64,000 bases of DNA from Hippasteria phrygiana (taxonomy: Eukaryota; Echinodermata; Asteroidea; Valvatida; Goniasteridae), in NCBI GenBank assembly GCA_037893225.1, contig JAZGUH010000103.1, positions 5,394,001 to 5,458,000 of the forward strand. The letters are read 5' to 3'. This document shows positions 24,955 through 38,462 of the stretch, piece by piece. The notes beneath the pieces are model-generated. The model was not told the DNA's origin, made no database searches, and saw only the letters and a program-made list of their open reading frames with translations. Numbering within the stretch: position 1 is the first letter of the stretch; every line of letters starts with the position of its first letter. Position numbers and translations under genes: made by a program.

Positions 24955-27091
24955 TTGCGCACAATCTTGATACTGTTGAAAAGAGTGACTCCTCAGCAAC
25001 ATCCAGAAAAATCCCCAGCTCCTCAGACCCACGTTCAGCCGAATGATGGCCGAGATAAGCGAGTAAGTTTTTCCAACTGATTGTTCTGCATTCCGCATAA
25101 CTGCACACGCTACACAATGGAATAGCCGAGACCCCCACCACGCAACTTGGGCCCCAAATGACTGCGTTTTTCGACCTGTTGTTGAACGAATTTGCGCACA
25201 ATCTTGATACTGTTGGAATGAGTGACTCCTCAGCAATATCCAGACTAATCTTCAGCTCCTCAGACCCACGTTCAGCCGAATGATGGCCGAGATAAGCGAG
25301 TAAGGTTCTCCAAATGATTTTTCTGCATTCCCGCATAACTGCACACGCTATGCAATGGCTAGCCAAGACCCCCCACCACGCAACTTCGGCCTCAAATGAC
25401 TGCGTTTTTCGACCTGATATTGAACGAATTTGCGCACAATCTTGATACTGTTAGAAAGCGTGACTCGTCAGCAACATCCAGACCAATCTTCAGCTCCTCA
25501 GACCCACGTTCAGCCGAATGATGGCCGAGATAAGCGAGTACGTTTTTCGAACTGATTGTTCTGCATTCCCGCATAACTGCACACGCTATACAATGGCTAG
25601 CCGAGACCCCCACCACGCAACTTGGGCCCCAAATGACTGCGTTTTTCGACCTGATGTTGAACGAAATTGCGCACAATCTTGATACTGTTGAAAAGAGTGA
25701 CTCCTCAGGAACATCCAGACCAATCGTCAGCTCCTCAGACCCACGTTCAGCCGAATGATGGCCGAGATAAGCGAGTAAGTTTTTCCAACTGATTGTTCTG
25801 CATTCCGCATAACTGCACACGCTATACAATGGACTAACCGAGACCCCCACCACGCAACTTGGGCCCCAAATGACTGCGTTTTTCGACCTGTTGTTGAACG
25901 AAATTGCGCACAATTATGATACTGTTGGAAAGCATGACTCCTCAGCAACATCCAGACTAATCTTCAGCTCCACAGACCCACGTTCAGCCGAATGATGGCC
26001 GAGATAAGCGAGTAAGGTTTTCCAAATGATTTTTCTGAATTCCCGCATAACTGCACACGCTATGCAATGGCTAGCCAAGACCCCCCACCACGCAACTTCG
26101 GCCTCAAATGACTGCGTTTTTCGACCTGATGTTGAACGAAATTGCGCACAATCTTGATACTGTTGAAAAGAGTGACTCCTCAGCAACATCCAGACCAATC
26201 TTCAGCTCCTCAGACCCACGTTCAGCCGAATGATGGCCGAGATAAGCGAGTAAGTTTTTCCAACTGATTGTTCTGCATTCCGCATAACTGCACACGCTAT
26301 ACAATGGACTAACCGAGACCCCCACCACGCAACTTGGGCCCCAAATGACTGCGTTTTTCGACCTGTTGTTGAACGAATTTGCGCACAATCTTGATACTGT
26401 TAGAAAGCGTGACTCCTCAGCAACATCCAGACCAATCTTCAGCTCCTCAGACCCACGTTCAGCCGAATGATGGCCGAGATAAGCGAGTACGTTTTTCGAA
26501 CTGATTGTTCTGCATTCCCGCATAACTGCACACGCTATACAATGGCTAGCCGAGACCCCCACCACGCAACTTGGGCCCCAAATGACTGCGTTTTTCGACC
26601 TGATGTTGAACGAAATTGCGCACAATCTTGATACTGTTGAAAAGAGTGACTCCTCAGCAACATCCAGACCAATCGTCAGCTCCTCAGACCCACGTTCAGC
26701 CGAATGATGGCCGAGATAAGCGAGTAAGTTTTTCCAACTGATTGTTCTGCATTCCGCATAACTGCACACGCTATACAATGGACTAACCGAGACCCCCACC
26801 ACGCAACTTGGGCCCTAAATGACTGCGTTTTTCGACCTGTTGTTTAACGAAATTGCGCACAATTATGATACTGTTGGAAAGCGTGACTCCTCAGCAACAT
26901 CCAGACTAATCTTCAGCTCCACAGACCAACGTTCAGCCGAATGATGGCCGAGATAAGCGAGTAAGTTTTTCCAAATGATTTGTCTGCATTCCCGCATAAC
27001 TGCACACGCTATGCAATGGGCTAGCCAAGACCCCCCACCACGCAACTTCGGCCTCAAATGACTGCGTTTTTCGACCTGATGTTGAACGAAT
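24955..27091 (+). repeat. 9-monomer tandem duplication, copy 2 (2137 bp)
   Basis: Second copy of the 2137-bp unit. Its first monomer is chimeric: it begins as the type with TTCGGCCTCAAATG and GAACGAATTTGCGC and switches to the GAAAAG/AAAAATCCCC type near 24,960-24,980. In copy 1 the corresponding monomer begins TTGGGCCCCAAATG and CCACCTGATG. The switch is the duplication junction. Confidence 0.85.
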
Positions 27092-30000
27092 TTGCGCACA
27101 ATCTTGATACTGTTGGAATGAGTGACTCCTCAGCAATATCCAGACCAATCTCCAGCTCCTCAGACCCACGTTCAGCCGAATGATGGCCGAGATAAGCGAG
27201 TACGTTTTTCGAACTGATTGTTCTGCATTCCCGCATAACTGCACACGCTATACAATGGCTAGCCGAGACCCCCACCACGCAACTTGGGCCCCAAATGACT
27301 GCGTTTTTCGACCTGATGTTGAACGAAATTGCGCACAATCTTGATACTGTTGAAAAGAGTGACTCCTCAGCAACATCCAGACCAATCGTCAGCTCCTCAG
27401 ACCCACGTTCAGCCGAATGATGGCCGAGATAAGCGAGTAAGTTTTTCCAAATGATTTTTCTGCATTCCCGCATAACTGCACACGCTATGCAATGGCTAGC
27501 CAAGACCCCCACCACGCAACTTGGGCCCCAAATGACTGCGTTTTTCCACCTGATGTTGAACGAAATTGCGCACAATCTTGATACTGTTGAAAAGAGTGAC
27601 TCCTCAGCAACATCCAGACCAATCTTCAGCTCCTCAGACCCACGTTCAGTTAAATGATGGCCGAGATAAGCGAGTACATTTTTCCATCTCATTGTTCTGC
27701 ATTCCCGCATAACTGCACATGCTATAGAATGCGCTAGCCAAGACCCCCCACCACGCAACTTCGGCCTCAAATGACTGCGTTTTTCGACCTGATGTTGAAC
27801 GAATTTGCGCACAATCTTGATACTGTTGGAATGAGTGACTCCTCAGCAATATCCAGACCAATCTCCAGCTCCTCAGACACACGTTCAGCCGAATGATGGC
27901 CGAGATAAGCGAGTACGTTTTTCGAACTGATTGTTCTGCATTCCCGCATAACTGCACACGCTATACAATGGCTAGCCGAGACCCCCACCACGCAACTTGG
28001 GCCCCAAATGACTGCGTTTTTCGACCTGATGTTGAACGAAATTGGGCACAATCTTAATACTGTTGAAAAGAGTGACTCCTCAGGAACATCCAGACCAATC
28101 GTCAGCTCCTCAGACCCACGTTCAGCCGAATGATGGCCGAGATAAGCGAGTAAGTTTTTCCAACTGATTGTTCTGCATTCCGCATAACTGCACACGCTAT
28201 ACAATGGACTAACCGAGACCCCCACCACGCAACTTGGGCCCCAAATGACTGCGTTTTTCGACCTGTTGTTGAACGAATTTGCGCACAATCTTGATACTGT
28301 TAGAAAGCGTGACTCCTCAGCAACATCCAGACCAATCTTCAGCTCCTCAGACCCACGTTCAGCCGAATGATGGCCGAGATAAGCGAGTACGTTTTTCGAA
28401 CTGATTGTTCTGCATTCCCGCATAACTGCACACGCTATACAATGGCTAGCCGAGACCCCCACCACGCAACTTGGGCCCCAAATGACTGCGTTTTTCGACC
28501 TGATGTTGAACGAAATTGCGCACAATCTTGATACTGTTGAAAAGAGTGACTCCTCAGCAACATCCAGACCAATCGTCAGCTCCTCAGACCCACGTTCAGC
28601 CGAATGATGGCCGAGATAAGCGAGTAAGTTTTTCCAACTGATTGTTCTGCATTCCGCATAACTGCACACGCTATACAATGGACTAACCGAGACCCCCACC
28701 ACGCAACTTGGGCCCTAAATGACTGCGTTTTTCGACCTGTTGTTTAACGAAATTGCGCACAATTATGATACTGTTGGAAAGCGTGACTCCTCAGCAACAT
28801 CCAGACTAATCTTCAGCTCCACAGACCAACGTTCAGCCGAATGATGGCCGAGATAAGCGAGTACGTTTTTCGAACTGATTGTTCTGCATTCCCGCATAAC
28901 TGCACACGCTATACAATGGCTAGCCGAGACCCCCACCACGCAACTTGGGCCCCAAATGACTGAGTTTTTCGACCTGATGTTGAACGAAATTGCGCACAAT
29001 CTTGATACTGTTGAAAAGAGTGACTCCTCAGCAACATCCAGACCAATCGTCAGCTCCTCAGACCCACGTTCAGCCGAATGATGGCCGAGATAAGCGAGTA
29101 AGTTTTTCCAACTGATTGTTCTGCATTCCGCATAACTGCACACGCTATACAATGGACTAACCGAGACCCCCACCACGCAACTTGGGCCCTAAATGACTGC
29201 GTTTTTCGACCTGTTGTTTAACGAAATTGCGCACAATTATGATACTGTTGGAAAGCGTGACTCCTCAGCAACATCCAGACTAATCTTCAGCTCCACAGAC
29301 CAACGTTCAGCCGAATGATGGCCGAGATAAGCGAGTAAGTTTTTCCAAATGATTTGTCTGCATTCCCGCATAACTGCACACGCTATGCAATGGCTAGCCA
29401 AGACCCCCACCACGCAACTTGGGCCCCAAATGACTGCGTTTTTCCACCTGATGTTGAACGAAATTGCGCACAATCTTGATACTGTTGAAAAGAGTGACTC
29501 CTCAGCAACATCCAGAAAAATCCCCAGCTCCTCAGACCCACGTTCAGCCGAATGATGGCCGAGATAAGCGAGTAAGTTTTTCCAACTGATTGTTCTGCAT
29601 TCCGCATAACTGCACACGCTACACAATGGAATAGCCGAGACCCCCACCACGCAACTTGGGCCCCAAATGACTGCGTTTTTCGACCTGTTGTTGAACGAAT
29701 TTGCGCACAATCTTGATACTGTTGGAATGAGTGACTCCTCAGCAATATCCAGACTAATCTTCAGCTCCTCAGACCCACGTTCAGCCGAATGATGGCCGAG
29801 ATAAGCGAGTAAGGTTCTCCAAATGATTTTTCTGCATTCCCGCATAACTGCACACGCTATGCAATGGCTAGCCAAGACCCCCCACCACGCAACTTCGGCC
29901 TCAAATGACTGCGTTTTTCGACCTGATATTGAACGAATTTGCGCACAATCTTGATACTGTTAGAAAGCGTGACTCGTCAGCAACATCCAGACCAATCTTC

Positions 30001-30726
30001 AGCTCCTCAGACCCACGTTCAGCCGAATGATGGCCGAGATAAGCGAGTACGTTTTTCGAACTGATTGTTCTGCATTCCCGCATAACTGCACACGCTATAC
30101 AATGGCTAGCCGAGACCCCCACCACGCAACTTGGGCCCCAAATGACTGCGTTTTTCGACCTGATGTTGAACGAAATTGCGCACAATCTTGATACTGTTGA
30201 AAAGAGTGACTCCTCAGGAACATCCAGACCAATCGTCAGCTCCTCAGACCCACGTTCAGCCGAATGATGGCCGAGATAAGCGAGTAAGTTTTTCCAACTG
30301 ATTGTTCTGCATTCCGCATAACTGCACACGCTATACAATGGACTAACCGAGACCCCCACCACGCAACTTGGGCCCCAAATGACTGCGTTTTTCGACCTGT
30401 TGTTGAACGAAATTGCGCACAATTATGATACTGTTGGAAAGCATGACTCCTCAGCAACATCCAGACTAATCTTCAGCTCCACAGACCCACGTTCAGCCGA
30501 ATGATGGCCGAGATAAGCGAGTAAGGTTTTCCAAATGATTTTTCTGAATTCCCGCATAACTGCACACGCTATGCAATGGCTAGCCAAGACCCCCCACCAC
30601 GCAACTTCGGCCTCAAATGACTGCGTTTTTCGACCTGATGTTGAACGAAATTGCGCACAATCTTGATACTGTTGAAAAGAGTGACTCCTCAGCAACATCC
30701 AGACCAATCTTCAGCTCCTCAGACCC
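26196..30726 (+). repeat. Segmental duplication, copy 2 (~4.5 kb)
   Basis: Counterpart of 19550-24080 at +6646 bp. It overlaps the end of the 9-monomer tandem pair, which suggests that the larger shift arose by an exchange between HOR-B segments already present at both places. After about 30.73 kb the sequence follows the CAGTTAAATG type and resembles 17.2-17.43 kb instead. Confidence 0.78.
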
Positions 30727-31575
30727 ACGTTCAGTTAAATGATGGCCGAGATAAGCGAGTACATTTTTCCATCTCATTGTTCTGCATTCCCGCATAACTG
30801 CACATGCTATAGAATGCGCTAGCCAAGACCCCCCACCACGCAACTTCGGCCTCAAATGACTGCGTTTTTCGACCTGATGTTGAACGAATTTGCGCACAAT
30901 CTTGATACTGTTGGAATGAGTGACTCCTCAGCAATATCCAGACCAATCTACAGCTCCTCAGACACACGTTCAGCCGAATGATGGCCGAGATAAGCGAGTA
31001 AGTTTTTCCAAATGATTTGTCTGCATTCCCGCATAACTGCACACGCTATGCAATGGCTAGCCGAGACCCCCACCACGCAACTTGGGCCCCAAATGACTGC
31101 GTTTTTCGACCTGATGTTGAACGAAATTGGGCACAATCTTAATACTGTTGAAAAGAGTGACTCCTCAGGAACATCCAGACCAATCGTCAGCTCCTCAGAC
31201 CCACGTTCAGCCGAATGATGGCCGAGATAAGCGAGTAAGTTTTTCCAACTGATTGTTCTGCATTCCGCATAACTGCACACGCTATACAATGGACTAACCG
31301 AGACCCCCACCACGCAACTTGGGCCCTAAATGACTGCGTTTTTCGACCTGTTGTTTAACGAAATTGCGCACAATTATGATACTGTTGGAAAGCGTGACTC
31401 CTCAGCAACATCCAGACTAATCTTCAGCTCCACAGACCAACGTTCAGCCGAATGATGGCCGAGATAAGCGAGTAAGTTTTTCCAAATGATTTGTCTGCAT
31501 TCCCGCATAACTGCACACGCTATGCAATGGGCTAGCCAAGACCCCCCACCACGCAACTTCGGCCTCAAATGACTG
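30727..31575 (+). repeat. Hybrid monomers before HOR-B resumes
   Basis: A short mosaic. The monomer at 30863 has the GGAATG half A with the private AATCTACAGCTCC seen near 17.41 kb, but its half B is GTAAGTTTTTCCAAATGA with ATTTGTCTG in place of GTACGTTTTTCGAACTG. Its GCAATGGCTAGCCGAGAC segment joins features of two half-B types within one unit. The two following monomers restore the HOR-B order. Confidence 0.65.
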
Positions 31576-33475
31576 CGTTTTTCGACCTGATGTTGAACGA
31601 ATTTGCGCACAATCTTGATACTGTTGGAATGAGTGACTCCTCAGCAATATCCAGACCAATCTCCAGCTCCTCAGACCCACGTTCAGCCGAATGATGGCCG
31701 AGATAAGCGAGTACGTTTTTCGAACTGATTGTTCTGCATTCCCGCATAACTGCACACGCTATACAATGGCTAGCCGAGACCCCCACAACGCAACTTGGGC
31801 CCCAAATGACTGCGTTTTTCGACCTGATGTTGAACGAAATTGCGCACAATCTTGATACTGTTGAAAAGAGTGACTCCTCAGCAACATCCAGACCAATCGT
31901 CAGCTCCTCAGACCCACGTTCAGCCGAATGATGGCCGAGATAAGCGAGTAAGTTTTTCCAAATGATTTTTCTGCATTCCCGCATAACTGCACACGCTATG
32001 CAATGGCTAGCCAAGACCCCCACCACGCAACTTGGGCCCCAAATGACTGCGTTTTTCCACCTGATGTTGAACGAAATTGCGCACAATCTTGATACTCTTG
32101 AAAAGAGTGACTCCTCAGCAACATCCAGACCAATCTTCAGCTCCTCAGACCCACGTTCAGTTAAATGATGGCCGAGATAAGCGAGTACATTTTTCCATCT
32201 CATTGTTCTGCATTCCCGCATAACTGCACATGCTATAGAATGCGCTAGCCAAGACCCCCCACCACGCAACTTCGGCCTCAAATGACTGCGTTTTTCGACC
32301 TGATGTTGAACGAATTTGCGCACAATCTTGATACTGTTGGAATGAGTGACTCCTCAGCAATATCCAGACCAATCTCCAGCTCCTCAGACACACGTTCAGC
32401 CGAATGATGGCGGAGATAAGCGAGTACGTTTTTCGAACTGATTGTTCTGCATTCCCGCATAACTGCACACGCTATACAATGGCTAGCCGAGACCCCCACC
32501 ACGCAACTTGGGCCCCAAATGACTGCGTTTTTCGACCTGATGTTGAACGAAATTGGGCACAATCTTAATACTGTTGAAAAGAGTGACTCCTCAGGAACAT
32601 CCAGACCAATCGTCAGCTCCTCAGACCCACGTTCAGCCGAATGATGGCCGAGATAAGCGAGTAAGTTTTTCCAACTGATTGTTCTGCATTCCGCATAACT
32701 GCACACGCTATACAATGGACTAACCGAGACCCCCACCACGCAACTTGGGCCCCAAATGACTGCGTTTTTCGACCTGTTGTTGAACGAATTTGCGCACAAT
32801 CTTGATACTGTTAGAAAGCGTGACTCCTCAGCAACATCCAGACCAATCCTCAGCTCCTCAGACCCACGTTCAGCCGAATGATGGCCGAGATAAGCGAGTA
32901 CGTTTTTCGAACTGATTGTTCTGCATTCCCGCATAACTGCACACGCTATACAATGGCTAGCCGAGACCCCCACCACGCAACTTGGGCCCCAAATGACTGC
33001 GTTTTTCGACCTGATGTTGAACGAAATTGCGCACAATCTTGATACTGTTGAAAAGAGTGACTCCTCAGCAACATCCAGACCAATCGTCAGCTCCTCAGAC
33101 CCACGTTCAGCCGAATGATGGCCGAGATAAGCGAGTAAGTTTTTCCAACTGATTGTTCTGCATTCCGCATAACTGCACACGCTATACAATGGACTAACCG
33201 AGACCCCCACCACGCAACTTGGGCCCTAAATGACTGCGTTTTTCGACCTGTTGTTTAACGAAATTGCGCACAATTATGATACTGTTGGAAAGCGTGACTC
33301 CTCAGCAACATCCAGACTAATCTTCAGCTCCACAGACCAACGTTCAGCCGAATGATGGCCGAGATAAGCGAGTAAGTTTTTCCAAATGATTTGTCTGCAT
33401 TCCCGCATAACTGCACACGCTATGCAATGGGCTAGCCAAGACCCCCCACCACGCAACTTCGGCCTCAAATGACTG
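31576..33475 (+). repeat. HOR-B unit in shifted phase (8 monomers, 1900 bp)
   Basis: Carries all eight HOR-B monomer types in the same cyclic order as 17332-21131, including GAAATTGGGCACAATC with TCAGGAACATCC and the CAGTTAAATG/GTACATTTTTCC monomer. Small private changes are GATACTCTTGAAAAG near 32092, CCCACAACGCAAC near 31783 and AATCCTCAGC near 32846. Confidence 0.82.
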
Positions 33476-35374
33476 CGTTTTTCGACCTGATGTTGAACGA
33501 ATTTGCGCACAATCTTGATACTGTTGGAATGAGTGACTCCTCAGCAATATCCAGACCAATCTCCAGCTCCTCAGACCCACGTTCAGCCGAATGATGGCCG
33601 AGATAAGCGAGTACGTTTTTCGAACTGATTGTTCTGCATTCCCGCATAACTGCACACGCTATACAATGGCTAGCCGAGACCCCCACCACGCAACTTGGGC
33701 CCCAAATGACTGCGTTTTTCGACCTGATGTTGAACGAAATTGCGCACAATCTTGATACTGTTGAAAAGAGTGACTCCTCAGCAACATCCAGACCAATCGT
33801 CAGCTCCTCAGACCCACGTTCAGCCGAATGATGGCCGAGATAAGCGAGTAAGTTTTTCCAAATGATTTTTCTGCATTCCCGCATAACTACACACGCTATG
33901 CAATGGCTAGCCAAGACCCCCACCACGCAACTTGGGCCCCAAATGACTGCGTTTTTCCACCTGATGTTGAACGAAATTGCGCACAATCTTGATACTGTTG
34001 AAAAGAGTGACTCCTCAGCAACATCCAGAAAAATCCCCAGCTCCTCAGACCCACGTTCAGCCGAATGATGGCCGAGATAAGCGAGTAAGTTTTTCCAACT
34101 GATTGTTCTGCATTCCGCATAACTGCACACGCTACACAATGGACTAGCCGAGACCCCCACCACGCAACTTGGGCCCCAAATGACTGCGTTTTTCGACCTG
34201 TTGTTGAACGAAATTGCGCACAATTATGATACTGTTGGAAAGCGTGACTCCTCAGCAACATCCAGACTAATCTTCAGCTCCACAGACCTACGTTCAGCCG
34301 AATGATGGCCGAGATAAGCGAGTAAGGTTTTCCAAATGATTTTTCTGCATTCCCGCATAACTGCACACGCTATGCAATGGCTAGCCAAGACCCCCCACAA
34401 CGCAACTTCGGCCTCAAATGACTGCGTTTTTCGAACTGATGTTGAACGAATTTGCGCACAATTATGATACTGTTAGAAAGCGTGACTCCTCAGCAACATA
34501 AAGACCAATCTTCAGCTCCTCAGACCCACGTTCAGCCGAATGATGGCCGAGATAAGCGATTACGTTTTTCGAACTGATTGTTCTGCATTCCCGCATAACT
34601 GCACACGCTATACAATGGCTAGCCGAGACCCCCACCACGCAACTTGGGCCCCAAATTACTGCGTTTTTCGACCTGATGTTGAACGAAATTGCGCACAATC
34701 TTGATACTGTTGAAAAGAGTGACTCCTCAGCAACATCCAGACCAATCTTCAGCTCCTCAGACCCACGTTCAGTTGAATGATGGCCGAGATAAGCGAGTAC
34801 GTTTTTCCAACTGATTGTTCTGCATTCCCTCATAACCGCACACGCTATACAATGGGCTAGCCAAGACCCCCCACCACGCAACTTCGGCCTCAAATGACTG
34901 CGTTTTTCGACCTGATGTTGAACGAATTTGCGCACAATCTTGATACTGTTGGAATGAGTGACTCCTCAGCAATATCCAGACCAATCTCCAGCTCCTCAGA
35001 CCCACGTTCAGCCGAATGATGGCGGAGATAATCGAGTACGTTTTTCGAACTGATTGTTCTGCATTCCCGCATAACTGCACACGCTATACAATGGCTAGCC
35101 GAGACCCCCACCACGCAACTTGGGCCCCAAATGACTGCGTTTTTCGACCTGATGTTGAACGAAATTGCGCACAATCTTGATACTGTTGAAAAGAGTGACT
35201 CCTCAGGAACATCCAGACCAATCGTCAGCTCCTCAGACCCACGTTCAGCCGAATGATGGCCGAGATAAGCGAGTAAGTTTTTCCAACTGATTGTTCTGCA
35301 TTCCGCATAACTGCACACGCTATACAATGGACTAACCGAGACCCCCACCACGCAACTTCGGCCTCAAATGACTG
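33476..35374 (+). repeat. HOR-B to HOR-A transition unit (8 monomers, 1899 bp)
   Basis: It opens with two HOR-B monomers (GGAATG, then GAAAAG with ATCGTCAGC followed by AATGATTTTTCTG) and continues with the HOR-A run AAAAATCCCC, TTGTTGAAC, TTCGAACTG with GCGATTACG, and CAGTTGAATG. It ends with GGAATG/GGCGGAGATAATCG and TCAGGAACATCC types. Private variants are CAACATAAAGACC near 34495 and AACTACACACGC near 33886. The following 1899 bp repeat most of this order. Confidence 0.78.
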
Positions 35375-37273
35375 CGTTTTTCGACCTGATATTGAACGAA
35401 TTTGCGCACAATCTTGATACTGTTAGAAAGCGTGACTCCTCAGCAACATCCAGACCAATCTTCAGCTCCTCAGACCCACGTTCAGCCGAATGATGGCCGA
35501 GATAAGCGATTACGTTTTTCGAACTGATTGTTCTGCATTCCCGCATAACTGCACACGCTATACAATGGCTAGCCGAGACCCCCACCACGCAACTTTGGCC
35601 GCAAATGACTGCGTTTTTCGACCTGATGTTGAACGAAATTGCGCACAATCTTGATACTGTTGAAAAGAGTGACTCCTCAGCAACATCCAGACCAATCGTC
35701 AGCTCCTCAGACCCACGTTCAGCCGAATGATGGCCGAGATAAGCGAGTAAGTTTTTCCAAATGATTTTTCTGCATTCCCGCATAACTGCACACGCTATGC
35801 AATGGCTAGCCAAGACCCCCACCACGCAACTTGGGCCCCAAATGACTGCGTTTTTCCACCTGATGTTGAACGAAATTGCGCACAATCTTGATACTGTTGA
35901 AAAGAGTGACTCCTCAGCAACATCCAGAAAAATCCCTAGCTCCTCAGACCCACGTTCAGCCGAATGATGGCCGAGATAAGCGAGTAAGTTTTTCCAACTG
36001 ATTGTTCTGCATTCCGCATAACTGCACACGCTACACAATGGACTAGCCGAGACCCCCACCACGCAACTTGGGCCCCAAATGACTGCGTTTTTCGACCTGT
36101 TGTTGAACGAAATTGCGCACAATTATGATACTGTTGGAAAGCGTGACTCCTCAGCAACATCCAGACTAATCTTCAGCTCCACAGACCTACGTTCAGCCGA
36201 ATGATGGCCGAGATAAGCGAGTAAGGTTTTCCAAATGATTTTTCTGCATTCCCGCATAACTGCACACGCTATGCAATGGCTAGCCAAGACCCCCCACAAC
36301 GCAACTTCGGCCTCAAATGACTGCGTTTTTCGAACTGATGTTGAACGAATTTGCGCACAATTATGATACTGTTAGAAAGCGTGACTCCTCAGCAACATCC
36401 AGACCAATCTTCAGCTCCTCAGACCCACGTTCAGCCGAATGATGGCCGAGATAAGCGATTACGTTTTTCGAACTGATTGTTCTGCATTCCCGCATAACTG
36501 CACACGCTATACAATGGCTAGCCGAGACCCCCACCACGCAACTTGGGCCCCAAATTACTGCGTTTTTCGACCTGATGTTGAACGAAATTGCGCACAATCT
36601 TGATACTGTTGAAAAGAGTGACTCCTCAGCAACATCCAGACCAATCTTCAGCTCCTCAGACCCACGTTCAGTTGAATGATGGCCGAGATAAGCGAGTACG
36701 TTTTTCCAACTGATTGTTCTGCATTTCCTCATAACCGCACACGCTATACAATGGGCTAGCCAAGACCCCCCACCACGCAACTTCGGCCTCAAATGACTGC
36801 GTTTTTCGACCTGATGTTGAACGAATTTGCGCACAATCTTGATACTGTTGGAATGAGTGACTCCTCAGCAATATCCAGACCAATCTCCAGCTCCTCAGAC
36901 CCACGTTCAGCCGAATGATGGCGGAGATAAGCGAGTACGTTTTTCGAACTGATTGTTCTGCATTCCCGCATAACTGCACACGCTATACAATGGCTAGCCG
37001 AGACCCCCACCACGCAACTTGGGCCCCAAATGACTGCGTTTTTCGACCTGATTTTGAACGAAATTGCGCACAATCTTGATACTGTTGAAAAGAGTGACTC
37101 CTCAGGAACATCCAGACCAATCGTCAGCTCCTCAGACCCACGTTCAGCCGAATGATGGCCGAGATAAGCGAGTAAGTTTTTCCAACTGATTGTTCTGCAT
37201 TCCGCATAACTGCACACGCTATACAATGGACTAACCGAGACCCCCACCACGCAACTTCGGCCTCAAATGACTG
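35375..37273 (+). repeat. HOR-A-like unit (8 monomers, 1899 bp)
   Basis: Parallel to 33476-35374 at a shift of 1899 bp, except that the first monomer is the GATATTGAAC/AGAAAG type with GCGATTACG and the rare TTTGGCCGCAAATG ending. That ending also appears near 37494, 53643, 55305, 58868, 60768 and 63608, so it marks a type used mainly to the right of 35 kb. Confidence 0.78.
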
Positions 37274-38462
37274 CGTTTTTCGACCTGATATTGAACGAAT
37301 TTGCGCACAATCTTGATACTGTTAGAAAGCGTGACTCCTCAGCAACATCCAGACCAATCTTCAGCTCCTCAGACCCACGTTCAGCCGAATGATGGCCGAG
37401 ATAAGCGATTACGTTTTTCGAACTGATTGTTCTGCATTCCCGCATAACTGCACACGCTATACAATGGCTAGCCGAGACCCCCACCACGCAACTTTGGCCG
37501 CAAATGACTGCGTTTTTCGACCTGATGTTGAACGAAATTGCGCACAATCTTGATACTGTTGAAAAGAGTGACTCCTCAGCAACATCCAGACCAATCTTCA
37601 GCTCCTCAGACCCACGTTCAGTTGAATGATGGCCGAGATAAGCGAGTACGTTTTTCCAACTGATTGTTCTGCATTCCCGCATAACTGCACACGCTATACA
37701 ATGAGCTAGCCAAGACCCCCCACCACGCAACTTCGGCCTCAAATGACTGCGTTTTTCGACCTGATGTTGAACGAATTTGCGCACAATCTTGATACTGTTG
37801 GAATGAGTGACTCCTCAGCAATATCCAGACCAATCTCCAGCTCCTCAGACCCACGTTCAGCCGAATGATGGCGGAGATAAGCGAGTACGTTTTTCGAACT
37901 GATTGTTCTGCATTCCCGCATAACTGCACACGCTATACAATGGCTAGCCGAGACCCCCACCACGCAACTTGGGCCCCAAATGACTGCGTTTTTCGACCTG
38001 TTGTTGAACGAAATTGCGCACAATTATGATACTGTTGGAAAGCGTGACTCCTCAGCAACATCCAGACTAATCTTCAGCTCCTCAGACCCACGTTCAGCCG
38101 AATGATGGCCGAGATAAGCGAGTAAGGTTCTCCAAATGATTTTTCTGCATTCCCGCATAACTGCACACGCTATGCAATGGCTAGCCAAGACCCCCCACCA
38201 CGCAACTTCGGCCTCAAATGACTGCGTTTTTCGACCTGATATTGAACGAATTTGCGCACAATCTTGATACTGTTGAAAAGAGTGACTCCTCAGCAACATC
38301 CAGACCAATCTTCAGCTCCTCAGACCCACGTTCAGTTAAATGATGGCCGAGATAAGCAGTACATTTTTCCATCTCATTGTTCTGCATTCCCGCATAACTG
38401 CACATGCTATAGAATGGGCTAGCCAAGACCCCCCACCACGCAACTTCGGCCTCAAATGACTG
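37274..38462 (+). repeat. Mosaic monomers between HOR-A-like and HOR-D
   Basis: Five monomers. The last is chimeric near 38231-38280: it starts GATATTGAACGAATTTG but continues GAAAAGAGTGAC with CAGTTAAATG. In the next unit (about 40.37-40.70 kb) these two parts belong to two consecutive monomers, so one monomer length appears to have been lost here. The first GATAAGCAGTACAT one-base deletion of the window lies near 38351. Confidence 0.7.

Noticed and set aside
3280..37273. Long near-identical segments interpreted as certain biological duplications.
   Set aside because: I kept the duplications as findings but not as certain. Assemblers can misjoin or expand such arrays, and only spanning reads can exclude that.
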